This document shows, in pieces, positions 7,907-16,800 of a DNA stretch of 47,341 bases. The position numbers were made by a program, and so were the translations under genes. Origin of the DNA: Acidobacteriota bacterium (GTDB lineage: Bacteria; Acidobacteriota; Thermoanaerobaculia; Thermoanaerobaculales; Sulfomarinibacteraceae); contig JAADFK010000064.1 of the NCBI GenBank assembly GCA_013152925.1, forward strand, positions 1 to 47,341, written 5' to 3'. The stretch's first letter is position 1. Each line of letters starts with the position of its first letter. The notes below the pieces were generated by a model, which ran no database searches, was not told the DNA's origin, and saw only the letters and a list, made by a program, of their open reading frames with translations.

Positions 7907-8476
7907 TCACTGCCGGATATCGAAGGCCGTCGCCCCTGGGCAGGGTTGCTTGGCTCCGTCCATGTAGACTTCCACGCGCCACCGGCCGTAGAGCGAGTTG
8001 GTGACGATGCTCGATCCCGCCACGGGGAAGGAAACCTCCACCGAGGCGTACCGGTTCCCGTCCACGGTCACGTCGTAGGGCGCGTGGATCTTCACGGGAT
8101 ACGGGTAGCCGGGCAACCGGCGGCTCCCCATGGGCGTATTGCCCTTCCCCGGGGCGATGGGCACGTCCAGCCTGCGGTACAGGAAGCCGTGGGGCGTGTA
8201 CACCTTGAGCGTCACGACGTGCTCGTCACCGGGTGTGGCATCGAACAACACGTGGAAGACGATGTCGGTGACCTTGGCCGCCGAGAAGCTGCTCTTCGCT
8301 CTCAGGGAATCGGCGGACAGGCTCGTTGCCGGTCCGAGGACCACACGGGCGCAAAGAGCGGTGGGGGGCTGGGTGCCCCCGCCGGCGGGCGGTCCCACCT
8401 GGGCGAGGGCGCTGCCCCCGGCCACTGTCAGCGCCAGGCCGGCCGTGATGGCGATGCGTTGCATCTGTCGTTTCAT
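7907..8476 (-). CDS. Small exported protein, unknown function
   Basis: The 189-residue product has a Sec signal peptide (about 1-25, cleavage after ALA). The mature protein starts QVGPPAGGGTQPP, almost the same as the mature start of the 1694-aa protein encoded just upstream. The rest looks like an Ig-like beta sandwich (FHVLFDATPGDEHVVTLKVY, YDVTVDGNRYASVEVSFPV, YGRWRVEVYMDG), with two Cys in the mature part. It starts 9 nt after the stop of the giant gene with GTAGGAGGACACC before the ATG, so the two are probably cotranscribed. I do not recognise a named family. Confidence 0.75.
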   Translation of the reverse strand: MKRQMQRIAITAGLALTVAGGSALAQVGPPAGGGTQPPTALCARVVLGPATSLSADSLRAKSSFSAAKVTDIVFHVLFDATPGDEHVVTLKVYTPHGFLYRRLDVPIAPGKGNTPMGSRRLPGYPYPVKIHAPYDVTVDGNRYASVEVSFPVAGSSIVTNSLYGRWRVEVYMDGAKQPCPGATAFDIRQ

Positions 8477-8485
8477 GGTGTCCTC

Positions 8486-11400
8486 CTACTGCAATGGGAG
8501 CGCGATGCCGTAGACGGCGCCGGACTCCGAGCCCACGTAGGCCATGTTGTTGATGACGTCCATGGCGGGGCTGCCGATGGCGGCGGCGCCGTCGCCGAGG
8601 ACGACCGAGGTGTCGATGCTGCCGGTGGCGGCGTTGAGCTGGTAGAGGCTGCCGTTGGTGGAGCCGATGTACAGCGCCGTGCCGCCCACGGGAACGAGTG
8701 GGATCGAGGGGCCGGCCACACCGCCCTGCTGCCAGGTCTGGGACGCCGAGCTCCCGTTGTCCGTCAGCGCCCACACGGTGTTGGTGGTCGAGAAGTAGAG
8801 CTTGCGCGGCGTCGAAACGGTGTACTCCGGCGTCACGTAGCCCTTGACGGGCCCGTCGGTGGTGGCGTAGTGCCAGATCTCCGAGCCGTCGGCCGGGTCG
8901 ATGGCGTAGACGATGCCCGAGTTGTTGCCCACGTAGATCCGGCCGTTCAGGAGCACGGGGGAGCCGTCGACGTCGCCGTAGGGCTTCGACCACACCTTGG
9001 TCAGCGAGGTGCCGTTGAAGGAGAGGCACCACAGGGTGTCGGTCGAGCCGCCGGAGCGCTCACGGGAGGCGAAGTAGATCCGGTTGGTGGCGTAGTCGAC
9101 CGTCGCGCTGGACGAGATGATGCCGATGCCGTTCGCGCCGCCCCCGTTGTTGAAGGAGGTGATGACGGTCCCGTCGGCCGGGTTGAGCATGTACATGAGG
9201 TTATCCGCGGTGGCATCTCGAGAGCCGATGAAGAGCAGGTTGTACGCACCGCCGAAGTCGGTGAAGATTCCCGAGGGAGAGGCGAGCAGGACGCTGCCGA
9301 GCGCCGCGCTCTGCCACAGCGTGGCGCCCGTCTCGGCGTTGACGGCATAGGCGTGGCCGTCCTCCGAGCCCAGGAAGACCACCTGGCTGGCGCCGGAGAC
9401 CGCCGTGGTGGGTACCACCGGCGGCCGCGCCTGCGCCGGGCCGTTCATCCCGGCAGGGGCCCAGGAGAAGCTCCCCACGCGTGGCCAATCGCCGCCTGTG
9501 CTCGTCGGGTTCATGCCGTGGAGCATGCGATCGTTGGACACCGCCCAGGTGCCGCCGGTTCCGATGGCGCCGGGCCGCACCCCCGTGGGTGCCAGGGCCG
9601 TGGCCGCCGTGTTGTAGGCCCACTTGGTCTGCGCCGTGGTGTCGAAGGGCCGGGCCATGACATCCTGGGAGGAGGAGAAGACCCCGCTGCCGTCGTCCAC
9701 GAAGGCCGTGTAGTAGTACGTCGTGCCGTTGGTCAGGCCCGTGTCCGTGTAGGTGTCGTAAGCACCGGCGGTCCCCGTCTGCGTCACGATGGGCGTGCAG
9801 CCCACCGGATCGAGGAAGCCGCGGCAGATCTTCGTCGAGCCGTAGCTCCCCGCCGAGGGGTTGACCCACTCGAGCTTGACTTGGCCCGAAGTCGAGCGCG
9901 CCGTGAACGACTGCACCGGATCGGGCGTGGAGGTGCAAGTGCCGCCACTCTGGACATCGGTGATTTGGACATCGTCGACATACCAGTTCCCGGCGCCGAC
10001 ACTGCTGTCGCAACCCATGCGCCAACGGACGATCACGCTTTGACCGGCGTAGCCGCTCAGGTCGACCACCGTCTGTACCCACGTGGTTTGAGTCCCGGAC
10101 CAATTCGGCCGGTCACCCAGCGGGTTGCCATAGCTTGTCGAAATGTTGGTGTGGTCGTAGCCTCCGGCACTTGCGGAGCCGCCCAGATCGCTCCAGGTGG
10201 CGCCGCCGTCGGTGGAAATCTCGAGCACTGCCGCGTCGTAGGCAAGGCCTGACGTCCAGGAAGAATCCTCGAGATCCCATTGGTGCCAAAAGGAAAGCTG
10301 GCTGGTGGAGGTAACCGTCTTCGCGGGAGCTTGCAGCGACTTGTCGGTCACGCTGCCAACATCCACCGCCGTGAAGGAGTTTGTTCCTCCGGCGGTATGG
10401 TCGACGGTCGTGTCCACGGCCCAGTCGTTGGTGCCCTGAGCGGCATAGTCACTCCAACCTGCGTTCTCGGCATCCACGATGGTCGTGTAGGACTCCACAT
10501 CGTCCAGCCACGTCGCGATTGTCAACCCGGCAGAGCCCGACTGCTCCACGGTGTTCGTCTCCTCGAGACCGCCGTTGCAGAGGCCGCCGTGGCCGGTGGA
10601 GTTGTCCTCGGCGCGGACCACGTAGTAGTAGGTGGTGCCGCCGGTGACCGTGGTGTCCTCGTAGAAGTCGTCGGTGACGCAGCTGGCCAGGAGGCTCGTC
10701 GAGCTGGGTGTGAAGCCGGAGGTCGTCGAGCGGTAGACGTTGTAGACCACGGAGCTGCCGCAGTTCGGGGTCGCCGCGGACCAGTCGAGGCGGAGCCCGC
10801 AGCGAGAGCCCGAGAGCGCCGTCACCGAGGTCAGTCCGGAGAAAGTCGGGGGGCTGCCCACCATGTCCCAGCCCGACAGGCTGGCCCCGCCGTCGCTGGC
10901 ACAGGAGTAGCCGTTGACGGCGCGGATCGAGTAGCTGTAGCTCGTTCCGTTGGTGCCAGTGGTGTCCGTGGCGGAGGTGGAGGACTCAGATATCCCCGTG
11001 AGGATTACGGCTCCGTCGCGCCACACCTCGAAGCTCCGCGTCCCGGAGCCGCCGTCGTTCCAGCCGGCCGGGAGATCCCAGGTCAGCACCACGCCGGTGT
11101 CGTCGCAGGCGTCGCGATCCGTGGCCGTCTGGATCCCGGCGAAGCTGAAGCTGTGGTTGGCATCGGCGCCGGAGCCGGCCGTGGACCAGCCGCTGGACTG
11201 CCCGCACGAGTTGTTGGCCTTCACCTGGTAGGTGTGCGTGGCCGAGTCCCCGGGGCTGTCGCTGTAACTGGTGCCGGCGACGCCGGTGGCGATGACCGTG
11301 CTGTCCCGCATCAGGTCGTAGCTCGTGGCGTTGGCCACGGCGGACCAGGAGATGGTCAACCCCGTGAGCGCGCAGGCCGAGTTGTCCGTCACCGCGGGCG

Positions 11401-13570
11401 CAGCCGGCGTAGCCGGCGCCGTCGCCGTTTGGTCGGAGCCCGAAGTGGCGGCGGACCAGGCGCCCGTGCAGGAAGCGTTCCGCGCCCGCACCTGGTAGGT
11501 GTGACTGTTGAAATCGCCCGGGGAGTAGGTGTAGGGGCTCGTCACGTTGGCGATGGTGGTGGTGCCGTCCACGAGGAGGTCGTAGGCCGTGGCGCCCGTG
11601 ACGCCGGTCCACGTGATGTCCACGCCGCTGAGGGCGCAGGAGTCCTTGTCGCTCACCGCCGGCGCGCCCGGCGTGGCCGGCGTGTTGTCCGCGTCGGTGA
11701 AGCTCTGGGAGGCGCTGTCGGTGTAACAGGTGCTATCCACGGCCCGGATGACATAGCTGTGAGAGGCGGTGTCGCCCGGGTTGTAGCTCGAGCCCGAGGT
11801 AAAACCGCTGACGGCCAGCGCCGTGTCCACATAGAGATCGTGGCTGGTGGCGCCGCTGCCCGCCGTGTAGGTGATCGTCACCCCGCTCTGCGCGCAGGCG
11901 TCGTCGTCCGTGATCGAGTCGATGGTTGGCTGGCCCGGGTCGGTACAGGTGAAGCACGAGGGATACTTGAAAGAGGCCACGCGCGTGTGCCAGTCGAACG
12001 ACCCCGAGGTGACGTAGTACTCCTGTGTGTACCAGAAGGTGCAATCGTCGGAGGGGTCGATGCTCATGGAGGAATAGTCACCCCACCGGCTGTTGCCATT
12101 GTGGTAGCCGCTTCCGGTGACGATGACCGACTCGGCCTGGGGGAGGGTTCCCACGGGATCGGAGACCAGCCTTCCGGCGTACCAGATCGAAGGGTACATG
12201 GAAGAGCTCGAGGCGCTGTAGCCCACGGCCATGTTCCCCATGTGGTCCATGGCGATGGATCCCATCCACCTGGAGGTACTGTCGGGCTCGTAGGTTCCCG
12301 ACTGGTACACGGTTGGCGTACCGTTGGGATCTCGAAGCTCGTACCAGCGCACGGCGCTCGAGGCGCTGGAGCCGCTGACGGAGTGGTTGACCACCAGCGA
12401 CTCGTACGTACCGAAGTTGCGGTAGGCCAGCCGGTACATCAAGCGGTCCGCCAGCGAGTCCAGCTGGGCCGTGGTGCCCTGCTGCGGGATGCAGGTTCCG
12501 CCTCCGCAGGCCTCCGAGAAGCTCGCAACGCTGATGGTCGTCGGTCCGTTGAAGGAGGAGTTGGACGGGGTCGTCCAGTCCACGTGGAACTTCCAAAGGA
12601 GGAGACTGTTCGTCCCGAAGGCGAGAACGTAATTCGGGGAGCCGGAGGGAGGTAGTGTCGATCCGTCCAGATCGGAGGGGAGGAGGCCGCCGTAGGCGGA
12701 GTAGGGCCCGAAGCACTGCTGGGTTGCGGAGCCACCGGTCAGCATGGTTGCCCGGTCGAAGACGCAAACTTCCCCGCCGGCCCAACTCGATCCATTGGCA
12801 AACATGTTGTACGTGATGTAGTACCCGTCGGGCCAGACGGCCATCTTTGGGTAGTCGTTGAAATTGGTGCCGTAGGAATAGGCGTAGCGGTACCAGGAGC
12901 CGGTCGGATCGGAAGTCTGAGAAACGGCGACGCATTCGTAATACGGCGATGAAGAGACTGCAAACTGCGTCACCACCCAGCGGTTGGCCAGCTGATCGAA
13001 CTGGACGATGGGATCGCCGCTGTTGTCCGTCTCGCAGCTGCCTCCGAAACCGGTCCAGAGGGTGTTGCCATTGGCGGGGCCGTACACCACGGTGCCGGTG
13101 GTTTTGTCGAAGATGGTGAACATGGTGTTGAGCCACTGGAAGTAATAGTTGAGCCCCACGTCACCGTTCGTATCCGGCGGCTCACCGCCGATTGTGAAGC
13201 CGCTGAGACCGGAGCCGCCTCCTTCGAAGTTCATGATTGTGGCTGGCATCGCCAGGGTCCCCTGCCACGTCTGGTCCACGTGCGGGCCGGAGCGTCCCAC
13301 GGGACCGCCGGCCGGGGACCGGTTGATCCAGGATGGCAGCTCGTGCTCGGGGGGCAGGTACTTCCCGGGTGATGGCGGGATCGGTTCGATCTCGCGCAGC
13401 GGCGGCGAGACGTCGAAATGGACCGGGTAGCTCACGGTGACGTGCCCGCTCCCGTCCGAAACCGGTGGCGTCGTCCCTCCGCCACCGGGAGGTCCTGTCT
13501 GAGCCGCTGCCGGCAACGCCAGGGCCAATGTTAGCAGTGCTGCGAGCGCCGGAATGAACCCTCGTTTCAT
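8486..13570 (-). CDS. Giant secreted protein: N-terminal propeller-like domain, Cys-paired FN3-like modules, jelly roll and PQQ-type propeller (1694 aa)
   Basis: A signal peptide (about 1-23) is followed by QTGPPGGGGTTPP. An N-terminal domain (about 60-470, with WPDGYYITYNMF and SIDPSDDCTFWYTQEY) resembles a sialidase/BNR-like propeller. Next come at least four ~88-residue fibronectin-III-like modules, each opening with a D-x-x-x-C-A/D motif (DDDACAQSG, DKDSCALSG, DNSACALTG, DRDACDDTG) and carrying paired Cys; then further FN3 modules, a jelly-roll segment (DVESYTTIVDAENAGWSDY...WYVDDVQIT) and a C-terminal PQQ-like propeller (GRIYVGNNSGIVYAIDPADG). ATG 13570 is set by GAAGGAGGGGGAG. It is a paralogue of the gene at 13879-18276. 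Extracellular adhesion or scaffold function is inferred. Confidence 0.85.
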   Translation of the reverse strand: MKRGFIPALAALLTLALALPAAAQTGPPGGGGTTPPVSDGSGHVTVSYPVHFDVSPPLREIEPIPPSPGKYLPPEHELPSWINRSPAGGPVGRSGPHVDQTWQGTLAMPATIMNFEGGGSGLSGFTIGGEPPDTNGDVGLNYYFQWLNTMFTIFDKTTGTVVYGPANGNTLWTGFGGSCETDNSGDPIVQFDQLANRWVVTQFAVSSSPYYECVAVSQTSDPTGSWYRYAYSYGTNFNDYPKMAVWPDGYYITYNMFANGSSWAGGEVCVFDRATMLTGGSATQQCFGPYSAYGGLLPSDLDGSTLPPSGSPNYVLAFGTNSLLLWKFHVDWTTPSNSSFNGPTTISVASFSEACGGGTCIPQQGTTAQLDSLADRLMYRLAYRNFGTYESLVVNHSVSGSSASSAVRWYELRDPNGTPTVYQSGTYEPDSTSRWMGSIAMDHMGNMAVGYSASSSSMYPSIWYAGRLVSDPVGTLPQAESVIVTGSGYHNGNSRWGDYSSMSIDPSDDCTFWYTQEYYVTSGSFDWHTRVASFKYPSCFTCTDPGQPTIDSITDDDACAQSGVTITYTAGSGATSHDLYVDTALAVSGFTSGSSYNPGDTASHSYVIRAVDSTCYTDSASQSFTDADNTPATPGAPAVSDKDSCALSGVDITWTGVTGATAYDLLVDGTTTIANVTSPYTYSPGDFNSHTYQVRARNASCTGAWSAATSGSDQTATAPATPAAPAVTDNSACALTGLTISWSAVANATSYDLMRDSTVIATGVAGTSYSDSPGDSATHTYQVKANNSCGQSSGWSTAGSGADANHSFSFAGIQTATDRDACDDTGVVLTWDLPAGWNDGGSGTRSFEVWRDGAVILTGISESSTSATDTTGTNGTSYSYSIRAVNGYSCASDGGASLSGWDMVGSPPTFSGLTSVTALSGSRCGLRLDWSAATPNCGSSVVYNVYRSTTSGFTPSSTSLLASCVTDDFYEDTTVTGGTTYYYVVRAEDNSTGHGGLCNGGLEETNTVEQSGSAGLTIATWLDDVESYTTIVDAENAGWSDYAAQGTNDWAVDTTVDHTAGGTNSFTAVDVGSVTDKSLQAPAKTVTSTSQLSFWHQWDLEDSSWTSGLAYDAAVLEISTDGGATWSDLGGSASAGGYDHTNISTSYGNPLGDRPNWSGTQTTWVQTVVDLSGYAGQSVIVRWRMGCDSSVGAGNWYVDDVQITDVQSGGTCTSTPDPVQSFTARSTSGQVKLEWVNPSAGSYGSTKICRGFLDPVGCTPIVTQTGTAGAYDTYTDTGLTNGTTYYYTAFVDDGSGVFSSSQDVMARPFDTTAQTKWAYNTAATALAPTGVRPGAIGTGGTWAVSNDRMLHGMNPTSTGGDWPRVGSFSWAPAGMNGPAQARPPVVPTTAVSGASQVVFLGSEDGHAYAVNAETGATLWQSAALGSVLLASPSGIFTDFGGAYNLLFIGSRDATADNLMYMLNPADGTVITSFNNGGGANGIGIISSSATVDYATNRIYFASRERSGGSTDTLWCLSFNGTSLTKVWSKPYGDVDGSPVLLNGRIYVGNNSGIVYAIDPADGSEIWHYATTDGPVKGYVTPEYTVSTPRKLYFSTTNTVWALTDNGSSASQTWQQGGVAGPSIPLVPVGGTALYIGSTNGSLYQLNAATGSIDTSVVLGDGAAAIGSPAMDVINNMAYVGSESGAVYGIALPLQ

Positions 13571-13765
13571 CTCCCCCTCCTTCGACACGATGTGGGGGAC
13601 ACGGATGGGGCGGGGTCGAGAAAAGCGGGCGGCACATCCCGCACGAAAACGCATGCGTAGACACGCGCCGTTCGGCTGAACGCTGTCGGTATCCCCTCGA
13701 TCCTCAATTGACATGCCCCCTGGACCCGTTTCCGGTCCCTCATCCAGTGGGATTTCGTTGGGGGC

Positions 13766-13774
13766 ATGATAGCA
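13766..13774 (-). promoter_or_regulatory. Possible extended -10 promoter of the 1694-aa gene
   Basis: On the minus strand TGCTATCAT (TG-N-TATCAT) occurs about 195 nt before the start codon. It has no convincing -35 box. A degenerate GG-N10-GC arrangement overlaps it (minus strand, 13772-13785) but the -24 element is poor, so I do not call sigma-54 here. Confidence 0.3.
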
Positions 13775-13834
13775 CATTGTGCCCCGTTGAAAAGGTCAGA
13801 GAAGCCGTTGGTTAGCTCCATCCCAGGAGCAGGC

Positions 13835-13869
13835 CGTTTCACAATGGAACATTGTTTCACAATGAGTCA
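13835..13869 (-). promoter_or_regulatory. Two activator-like 17-mers upstream of the 1694-aa gene
   Basis: CGTTTCACAATGGAACA (13835-13851) and TGTTTCACAATGAGTCA (13853-13869) match the same dyad pattern, TGTNYCA-N3-TGRRACA, as the two sites before the 1465-aa gene. They lie in the 308-nt gap between the two giant genes, about 65-100 nt upstream of the candidate promoter. They resemble upstream activating sites of sigma-54 enhancer-binding proteins. Confidence 0.45.
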
Positions 13870-13878
13870 CCATCATCC

Positions 13879-16800
13879 CTATTGCAGCGGCAGGGCGACG
13901 CCGTAGACGGCGCCGGACTCGGAACCGACGTAGGCCATGTTGTTGACGACGTCCATGGCGGGGCTGCCGATGGTGGCCGAGCCGTCGCCGAGGGTTACCG
14001 AGGTGTCGACGCCGCCGGTGGCGGCGTCCAGCTGGTAGAGCCGGCCGTCGCTGGAGCCCACGTAGAGCGCGCTGCCGCCGAAGGGTGCCAGGGGGATGGA
14101 GGGGGCCGGGATGGCGGTGGTGCTCCAGGTCAGGCTGGCCGAGCTGCCATCGTCTGTCAGGGCCCACACGGTGTTGGTGGTCGAGAAGTACAGCTTGCGC
14201 GGTGTGGAGGTGGTGTACTGGGGCCAGATGAAGCCCTTGACGGCGCCGTCGCCCGTGGCGTGGTCCCAGATCTCGGCGCCGTTGGCAGGGTCGACGGCAT
14301 AGACGACGCCGGCGTTGTTGCCCACGTACAGGCGTCCACTGAGGAGCACGGGCGCACCGTCGATGTCGCCATAGGGCTTCGACCACACCTTGGTGAACCC
14401 GCCGGCCGTGAACTGAAGGCACCACAGGGTGTCCTGGGAACCGCCGGCCCTGGAGCGGCTGGCGAAGAAGATCCGGTTGGTGGCGTAATCCACGGTGGCG
14501 CTGGAGCTGATGATTCCCATGCCGCCCGCGCCGCCGCCGTTGTCGAAACCGGCGATGATGTGGCCGTCGGTCGGGTCGAGCAGGTACATGAGGTTGTCGA
14601 GACCTGCATCGCGGGAGCCGACGAAGAGCAGGTCGTCGGCGCCGCCGAAGTCCGTGAAGATCCCGGCGGGCGAAGCCAGGAGAATGCTTCCCAAGGCCGG
14701 GCTCTGCCAGAGGAGCTGGCCGGTGTGGGCATCGGCGGCGTAGGTGTGGCCGTCCTCGGAGCCCAGGAAGGTCACCAGGGAGTGCCCCGGGATCACCGAT
14801 GTTGGGACGACGGGCGGCCGGGCCTGGGCCGGCCCGTTCATGGCCAGGGGCGTCCAGGAGAAGCTCCCGCTGCGGGGCCAGTCGCCGCCGGTTGAGGCCG
14901 GGTTCATGGCGTGGAGCACGCGGTCATTGGAGACGGCCCAGGTGCCGCCGGTGCCGATGGCGCCCGGCATGACGCCGGTGGGTGCCAGGGACGTGGCGCC
15001 GGAGCTGTAGGCCCACAGGATCTTCCCCGAGGTGTCGAGGGGCCGGGCGGTGAGGTGACGGCCGGTGGAGCGGTTGCCGGCGCTGTCCTCGACGAAAGCC
15101 GTGTAGTAATAGGCAGTTCCATTGGCGAGACCGGAATCCGTCGAGGCGTCATAGGTGTTCAGGGCTCCGGCCCAGCTGAGGATGGGCGTGCAGGAGGCGG
15201 CGTCGGGATAGGTGGTCGTGCTCCGGCAGATCTTGGTGGCGCCGTAGGGACCGCTGGAGGGGTTGAGCCACTCGAGCTTGACCTGGCCCGAGGTGGCCCG
15301 CGCCGTGAAGTACTGGACGTCCTCGGGCGTGCCGCCGGAGGCTCCGCCGCAGGGGCCTGGAACCTCGGCGGTCACCTGGACGTCGTCGATGAACCAGCCG
15401 TCCCGGGTGACGGACCCGTCGGTGTACTCGACGAACGCGATGTGGAGTGTGGAGCCGGCGCAGCCTTCGGCTGCTCCGGCGGCCCGGCAGGCCGCATCGA
15501 GGTCCACCACCGTGTTGACGAAGCCGCTCTGAGCGCCGCTCCACCACTGCTCGGCTCCCGCCGGGTTGTTGTAGCCGTTGGCCAGGAAGACGCCGGGATC
15601 CAGGTAGGTGTAGCTTCCCCCGCCCAGGTCCAGTCGAAGGTAGGCGCCGTCGTAGCCCGACTCGAGCTGCCAGCGATGCCAGAAGCTGAGCCGTACGTTG
15701 GTGGCGCCGGCGGGAACGGTGATCGGCGGCGGTCCGGCAAAGGCATGCTTGTTGCTGCCGTAGTTCCTCGTGCAGCTGGTGCCGCCGGCGCGAAAGATCC
15801 TGGAGCCGCTGTGAGCGGTGCAGGACATGACGCCCCGCCAGTCGTTGGCGTCGCCGGAGTTGAAGACACCCGTGCTCCAGCCAGCCATGTCGCCTTCGGC
15901 GTATGACTCGAAGTCCTCGGAGTACAGCACGGAGGAGATCGGCGGCCCGGCCGCCTGGGCCGAGGCGATCGCCTGGTTGGGATCCTCCTGGCCGTTGGAC
16001 TGGTCCAGCGCCCGGACGATGTAGTGATAGGTAGTGCCACTGACCAGGCCGGCGTGGTCGGTGTACGTGGCACCCGTCAGGCCGGCGGCCAGCCGGTTGG
16101 ACAGGGAGGGCGTGAAGTAGGGGTCCGTGGAGCGGTAGACGGCGTAGGTGACCGGGCCGCCGCACTGTGGGGAGGCGGCGCTCCAGCTCAGCTGGATGCC
16201 GCAGCTGGAGGAGGCCAGTGAGGAGGCCGAGGCGATGCCGGCGAAGATGGGTGGCAGGTCGCAGGTGCCCGGGGGCGTGGCGGAGACCTCGTTGGAGTAG
16301 CCGGAATCGCAGGCGCCGCCGAAAAAGGCGGTGACGACGTAGTAGGAGGCGATGTCCCCGGGCGCTGTGGCGTCCAGGTAGCCGGTTGTCCCGGCCGGAG
16401 TGGTGGCCAGGCGCACGTAAGGCCCGCCGGCCTTGCCGCCACGGTACACGCCGTAGCCGCTGGCGCCGCTGACGGCGTTCCACGAGAGAGAGATCCCGTT
16501 GTTGCCGCCAACCGAGGCAGTGAGGCCGGTGGGAGCAACACCGGCGTTGAACTTGAACGAGGCGACCCAGGTCTTCCAGCCGGCCGGGCTCGTGGTGTCC
16601 AGGTACTCGCTGGTGTACCAGAAGGTGCAGTCGTCCACCGGGTCGACGCTCATGGTGGAGTAGTCGCCCCAGCGGGCGGAGGTGCTGGTCTGGGAACCGG
16701 CTCCCGCCACCACGGTGGCCTCGCCCTGCGCGAGGGAGCCCGGGGGATCGGAGACCAGGCGGCCCGCCCAGCGGATGGTGGGATAGGTGGCGCCGCTGGC

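Noticed and set aside
10280-12655. Long plus-strand open frame of ~790 codons opposite the giant gene
   Set aside because: Gly/Val/Arg-rich shadow of a high-GC gene; no start signals or domain texture, while the minus strand encodes clear FN3 and propeller domains.
13772-13787. Sigma-54 promoter before the 1694-aa gene
   Set aside because: Only GG-N10-GC is present; the -24 element lacks TGGCA-like bases, so it is below the standard of the site at 18325.
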